A DNA stretch of 10,508 bases from Porticoccaceae bacterium (GTDB taxonomy: Bacteria > Pseudomonadota > Gammaproteobacteria > Pseudomonadales > Porticoccaceae), in NCBI GenBank assembly GCA_003491845.1, contig DNBN01000231.1:2631-13138 (forward strand), given 5' to 3'. Of the stretch, positions 6,961 to 10,508 are shown piece after piece. Made by a program: the position numbers and the translations under genes. The stretch's first letter is position 1. Each line of letters begins with the position of its first letter. The notes beneath the pieces are model-generated. The model was not told where the DNA came from and did not search any database. It saw only the letters and a list, made by a program, of their open reading frames with translations.

Positions 6961-9900
6961 ATGCAGTATGCAGAACTTCATTGTTTGAGTAATTTTACTT
7001 TTTTACGCGGCGCATCTCACCCACATGAGCTCGTCCAAAGAGCTTCTGAACTCAGTTATACCGCTTTAGCCATCACTGATGAGTGCTCATTGGCTGGTGT
7101 AGTCAAAGCACATGTCGCTGCAAAAGAGCATAACTTAGCGCTAATTATTGGCAGCGAATTTACCATCGATGACCATAAAATCATTGTTTTAGTGACAAAT
7201 CGAGAAGCTTATTCTGAATTATCTAGCCTTATTACACTGGCCCGACGACGCAGTAAAAAAGGTGAATATAAATTAACCTTTTCTGATCTATACCACAATC
7301 TCAAACAGTGCTTGCTCATTTGGTTACCCTCAGGACAAAGTGATAATAACAATAGCATTGGCGAACAACTAAGTTCGACGTTCGCTGGACGTCTGTGGAT
7401 CGGTATCGGCCATTTTTTACATGGTGAAGAAGTCAGTCAGTATCTTTACTTTCGCAACCTTGCCGCACTGTGGGAACTGCCGATGGTGGCCTGCGGAGAT
7501 GTTCACATGCACCGCAAAGAACGACAGCATCTTCAAGATACATTGACGGCTATACGCTATAACTGCTCAGTGATGACACTAGGCGAGCGTCGCTTTGCCA
7601 ATGCTGAACGACATCTGCGCAGTTTATCTTATCTGCAATCCCTCTATCCGCCGGCGCTATTAGCAGAGACTGGCGCTATTGCAAGACGTTGTCAATTTTC
7701 ACTGGATGAATTGCGTTATGAGTATCCTTCCGAGGTGGTACCGGACCATTTAACTGCTACTGAGCATCTGCGCCATCTGGTTAATCAGGGAATTACACTT
7801 CGCTGGCCCCAGGGCCCTTCAAAAAAGGTTATAGCGCAAATTGAATACGAACTCATGATTATCGCTGAACTCAATTATGAAAGTTACTTTCTCACTGTGC
7901 ACGACATTGTTGCCTTCGCCCGCAGCCGCAACATTTTTTGCCAGGGGCGTGGCTCTGCGGCTAATTCAGTGGTGTGTTACTGCCTATTTATCACCGAAGT
8001 CTCACCTGATCAAATTTCACTTTTATTTGAAAGATTTATTTCCAAAGAACGCAATGAACCACCTGATATTGACGTGGACTTTGAGCACGAACGACGCGAA
8101 GAAGTTATTCAATATATATATAAACGCTATAGTCGCGAGCGCGCCGCTATAGCCGCCACTGTGATTACCTATAAACCTCGCAGTGCTCTGCGCGATGTAG
8201 GAAAAGCACTGGGTCTTGACCCTCTATTTATTGAGCAGCTAAGCCAGTCACTATCTTGGTGGGATAGTCGTGCTGATCTTGAAAAACAGTTTAACGATCA
8301 GAGCAGCAACACTACTGCATCCAACAACAGCACACTTATCGACCATTTCTATCGCCTTTTACAAGAGATCATAGGCTTTCCTAGGCACTTATCACAGCAC
8401 GTTGGCGGCTTTATTATCACTAGTAGCCCTATCAGTACAATGGTACCCGTAGAAAATGCCAGTATGCCTGAGCGCACAGTTATCCAATGGGATAAGACCG
8501 ATATAGAGGCCTTAGGGCTGTTAAAAATAGACATCCTTGCACTTGGTATGCTGTCAGCTATTCATCGCTGTTTTGATCTCATTAGGGAACATCATGGTCA
8601 ACAGCTAACCATGCAAGATATTCCAAAAAATGACACTGCCACCTATGATATGCTGTGCAAAGCAGACAGTGTCGGAGTTTTTCAGATAGAGTCTCGCGCT
8701 CAGATGGCCATGCTACCACGCTTAAAGCCTCGTTGTTTTTACGATCTTGTAATTGAAATTGCTATTGTGCGCCCTGGTCCTATCCAGGGAGGTATGGTTC
8801 ATCCTTATTTAAAACGCCGCCAAGGTCTGGAAGCTGTTAACTACCCTAGCCCTGAAATAAAGTCTGTACTGGAGCCTACACTGGGCATTCCCGTATTCCA
8901 AGAACAGGTTATTCGATTAGCAATGGTTGCTGCTGGTTTTTCAGGTGGAGAAGCTGACCAACTACGTCGCGCTATGGCAAGCTGGAGTAGCAAAGGGGGT
9001 GGTAATAATCAGCTTGCCAAATTTGAGCAAAAACTCACTAATGGTATGCTTAAACAAGGCTATAGCTTAGATTTTGCTGAGCGGTTATTCAAACAAATTC
9101 AGGGCTTTGGAGTCTATGGTTTTCCTGAATCTCACTCCGCCAGCTTTGCTCTTCTTGCTTACGTTTCAGCCTGGTTAAAGTGTCACTATCCCGCTGCTTT
9201 TTGTTGTGCAATCATGAATAGTCAACCTATGGGATTTTATTCTCCCTCGCAATTAGTTCAAGACGCCCAGCGCCATAATATTGGTATAAGACCTATCGAT
9301 ATCAACCATAGCTTTTGGGATCATGGCTTGGAAAAGAGTGACAAAAATAATATAGATATAAAATTAAATAAGCCTACTAAAATACTGATTAGATTAGGTT
9401 TTAGAATAATAAAAGGGCTAAGTTACAGTGCTGCATTGAAAATCACTAATGCGAAAAGACCTTTTAAGAGCCTCAGCGATATAACCGCTCGTACTGGTCT
9501 ATCTAAAGCTAACCTAAGCCTTTTGAGTAGCGCTGGAGCACTCGAATCTATCACCAGTAATCGTCGCCAAGCTCACTGGCAAGCGCTGGCAACAAATAAT
9601 ATAGAACCTCTGCTGGAGCATACAATGCTAGATTCAGATTTACAGTTCAGACCACCCAGCGAAAGTGACAATATCTATGCTGACTATAACAATACAGGAC
9701 TGACCTTAGGCCGCCATCCAATGAGTATTCTTCGTGAAAAGTTTCCCTTTTTTCGGCAGTGTAAGCGTTACAGTGATTTAGCTGAAATGGGTCAGCAACG
9801 ATTTGTCCGCATAGCTGGTATTGTCACCGGAAAACAACGTCCTGGCACAGCATCTGGAGTTGTATTCTTAACGCTGGAAGATGAAACCGGTAACAGTAAT

Positions 9901-10080
9901 ATTGTTATTTGGAAAACTGTCCAACAACGCTGTCGCCAGGCCTTGTTAAAAGCTCAACTATTAATGGTCAAAGGTGTTATTGAAACCGATGGTGCTGTGA
10001 TTCATGTCATTGCCCATGAACTAACCGATTGCAGCGAACTACTCTACCAGACGACTATCCGGTCGCGTAATTTTCGTTAG
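6961..10080 (+). CDS. dnaE2: Error-prone DNA polymerase DnaE2 (ImuC), full length
   Basis: A C-family DNA polymerase of 1039 residues, normal length for DnaE2. It carries out error-prone translesion synthesis in SOS mutagenesis, usually with ImuA and ImuB. Domains in order: N-terminal PHP domain opening with MQYAELHCLSNFTFLRGASH; palm motifs GRGSAANS (329-336) and PDIDVDF (368-374), which contains the catalytic Asp pair; HLSQHVGGFI (476-485); IDILALGM with the third catalytic Asp D524; finger motif RPGPIQGGMVHPYLKRR (604-620); FGVYGFPESHSASFALLAY (716-734); a helix-hairpin-helix region (about 815-865); and a C-terminal OB fold (about 946-1025). In the PHP domain, L9 and E41 stand where replicative DnaE enzymes usually have metal-binding His, as expected for an inactive PHP in DnaE2. 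The start matches the family N-terminus, although no strong ribosome binding site is visible. No imuA or imuB is adjacent. A LexA box lies directly upstream. Confidence 0.96.
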   Translation: MQYAELHCLSNFTFLRGASHPHELVQRASELSYTALAITDECSLAGVVKAHVAAKEHNLALIIGSEFTIDDHKIIVLVTNREAYSELSSLITLARRRSKKGEYKLTFSDLYHNLKQCLLIWLPSGQSDNNNSIGEQLSSTFAGRLWIGIGHFLHGEEVSQYLYFRNLAALWELPMVACGDVHMHRKERQHLQDTLTAIRYNCSVMTLGERRFANAERHLRSLSYLQSLYPPALLAETGAIARRCQFSLDELRYEYPSEVVPDHLTATEHLRHLVNQGITLRWPQGPSKKVIAQIEYELMIIAELNYESYFLTVHDIVAFARSRNIFCQGRGSAANSVVCYCLFITEVSPDQISLLFERFISKERNEPPDIDVDFEHERREEVIQYIYKRYSRERAAIAATVITYKPRSALRDVGKALGLDPLFIEQLSQSLSWWDSRADLEKQFNDQSSNTTASNNSTLIDHFYRLLQEIIGFPRHLSQHVGGFIITSSPISTMVPVENASMPERTVIQWDKTDIEALGLLKIDILALGMLSAIHRCFDLIREHHGQQLTMQDIPKNDTATYDMLCKADSVGVFQIESRAQMAMLPRLKPRCFYDLVIEIAIVRPGPIQGGMVHPYLKRRQGLEAVNYPSPEIKSVLEPTLGIPVFQEQVIRLAMVAAGFSGGEADQLRRAMASWSSKGGGNNQLAKFEQKLTNGMLKQGYSLDFAERLFKQIQGFGVYGFPESHSASFALLAYVSAWLKCHYPAAFCCAIMNSQPMGFYSPSQLVQDAQRHNIGIRPIDINHSFWDHGLEKSDKNNIDIKLNKPTKILIRLGFRIIKGLSYSAALKITNAKRPFKSLSDITARTGLSKANLSLLSSAGALESITSNRRQAHWQALATNNIEPLLEHTMLDSDLQFRPPSESDNIYADYNNTGLTLGRHPMSILREKFPFFRQCKRYSDLAEMGQQRFVRIAGIVTGKQRPGTASGVVFLTLEDETGNSNIVIWKTVQQRCRQALLKAQLLMVKGVIETDGAVIHVIAHELTDCSELLYQTTIRSRNFR

Positions 10081-10162
10081 ATCAAGCTAGCTGTCAGAGA
10101 TTTTAATGGCTCAGTTTGATAATTGCATGCAACGACATCATTGGACACCTAAAACTCAATTT

Positions 10163-10508
10163 TTAAAGACGACCGGTAATCGCATAAATTGGATCAAACA
10201 GCCATTGAAGGATGGTTCTCTCTTCTAAAACAACATCAGCCCGTAACAACATACCGGATTTCAAAGACACCTTTTTGCCACTGGCCATCACCCACTGTTG
10301 ATCGACTTTGACATCAACGATGTAAAAAGGCTCGGCAATGGTAGTGGGCAGAGAAATCTCCCCCGGAATCAATATCGTGGTCGCCACCTCGCTAACAGAG
10401 CCAGAAAACACGCCGAAACGCTGATAGGGAAACGCGTCGTATTGTAATTTTACCACCTGCCCCTCTTCGATCAGCCCAGCTGCGCGACTGGGCACCAATA
10501 GACGTGCG
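10163..10508 (-). CDS. HlyD/CvaA-type membrane-fusion protein, C-terminal part (cut by window edge)
   Basis: The gene is on the - strand; its TAA is at 10163-10165 and the frame stays open to the right edge, so the 5' part lies outside. About 114 residues are visible. They begin ARLLVPSRAAGLIEEGQVV and continue with VKLQYDAFPYQRFG, a beta-rich periplasmic segment, and a closing VVLEERTILQWLFDPIYAI. These are hallmarks of periplasmic adaptors of the CvaA/HlyD class that pair with peptidase-containing (C39) ABC transporters in type I export of bacteriocin-like peptides. The ABC transporter and any substrate would be expected nearby outside the window. The apparent TTG start at 10498 is an internal Leu, not a real start. 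The gene converges on dnaE2 with 82 bases between and no clear terminator. Confidence 0.85.
   Translation of the reverse strand, partial: ARLLVPSRAAGLIEEGQVVKLQYDAFPYQRFGVFSGSVSEVATTILIPGEISLPTTIAEPFYIVDVKVDQQWVMASGKKVSLKSGMLLRADVVLEERTILQWLFDPIYAITGRL

Noticed and set aside
6948..6992. 14-residue micro-ORF overlapping the dnaE2 start, beginning at the end of the LexA repeat
   Set aside because: No ribosome binding site and no leader-peptide features; an ATG within the symmetric operator arm is most easily explained by chance.
8349..8534. 61-codon - strand frame inside dnaE2
   Set aside because: Antisense shadow of a conserved part of the polymerase (HLSQHVGGF to IDILALG), with no start signals.
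10123..10132. Palindrome TTGCATGCAA between dnaE2 and the adaptor gene, considered as a terminator
   Set aside because: No loop, only 5 bp per arm and no T run on either side, so it cannot act as a standard terminator.

Overview
The window reads as chromosomal DNA of a free-living, probably marine or aquatic gammaproteobacterium. The evidence is moderately AT-rich base composition, an E. coli-type LexA operator, a full-length DnaE2 with closely fitting gammaproteobacterial/proteobacterial motifs, a HAD-type YedP-like phosphatase and an adaptor of the CvaA/HlyD class. The genus cannot be fixed from this window. No rRNA, tRNA, CRISPR array, insertion sequence or phage gene was seen.

Layout, left to right. 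Bases 1-256 hold only a possible 3' end of a membrane-protein gene and a TATAAT box. Bases 257-4181 form a tight three-gene unit on the + strand. It encodes a HAD phosphatase of the mannosyl/glucosyl-3-phosphoglycerate phosphatase type, a GT81-like glucosyl-3-phosphoglycerate synthase and a GH13_18 sugar phosphorylase. Together they fit a glucosylglycerate module. The synthase joins NDP-glucose and 3-phosphoglycerate, the phosphatase releases glucosylglycerate (a compatible solute), and the phosphorylase could split it to glucose-1-phosphate and glycerate. Next comes metY (4308-5579), coding for O-acetylhomoserine sulfhydrylase, with its own promoter-like box, a good ribosome binding site and a clear intrinsic terminator. 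A six-helix membrane protein distantly resembling the Frag1/DRAM type follows (5807-6496). It converges on a small secreted or lipid-anchored protein on the - strand (6564-6785).

The intergenic space 6786-6960 carries a near-consensus LexA box inside a 32-base inverted repeat. It lies directly before dnaE2 (6961-10080), the error-prone C-family DNA polymerase of SOS mutagenesis. dnaE2 stands alone here, without imuA or imuB. At the right edge, on the - strand, is the C-terminal end of a HlyD/CvaA-type membrane-fusion protein whose gene continues beyond the window.

The window is mostly accessory metabolism and stress functions: osmolyte turnover, methionine/sulfur assimilation and SOS mutagenesis. 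The glucosylglycerate unit, with synthesis and predicted phosphorolysis together, and the LexA-controlled stand-alone dnaE2 are the most interesting parts. I did not find a convincing wholly new system.
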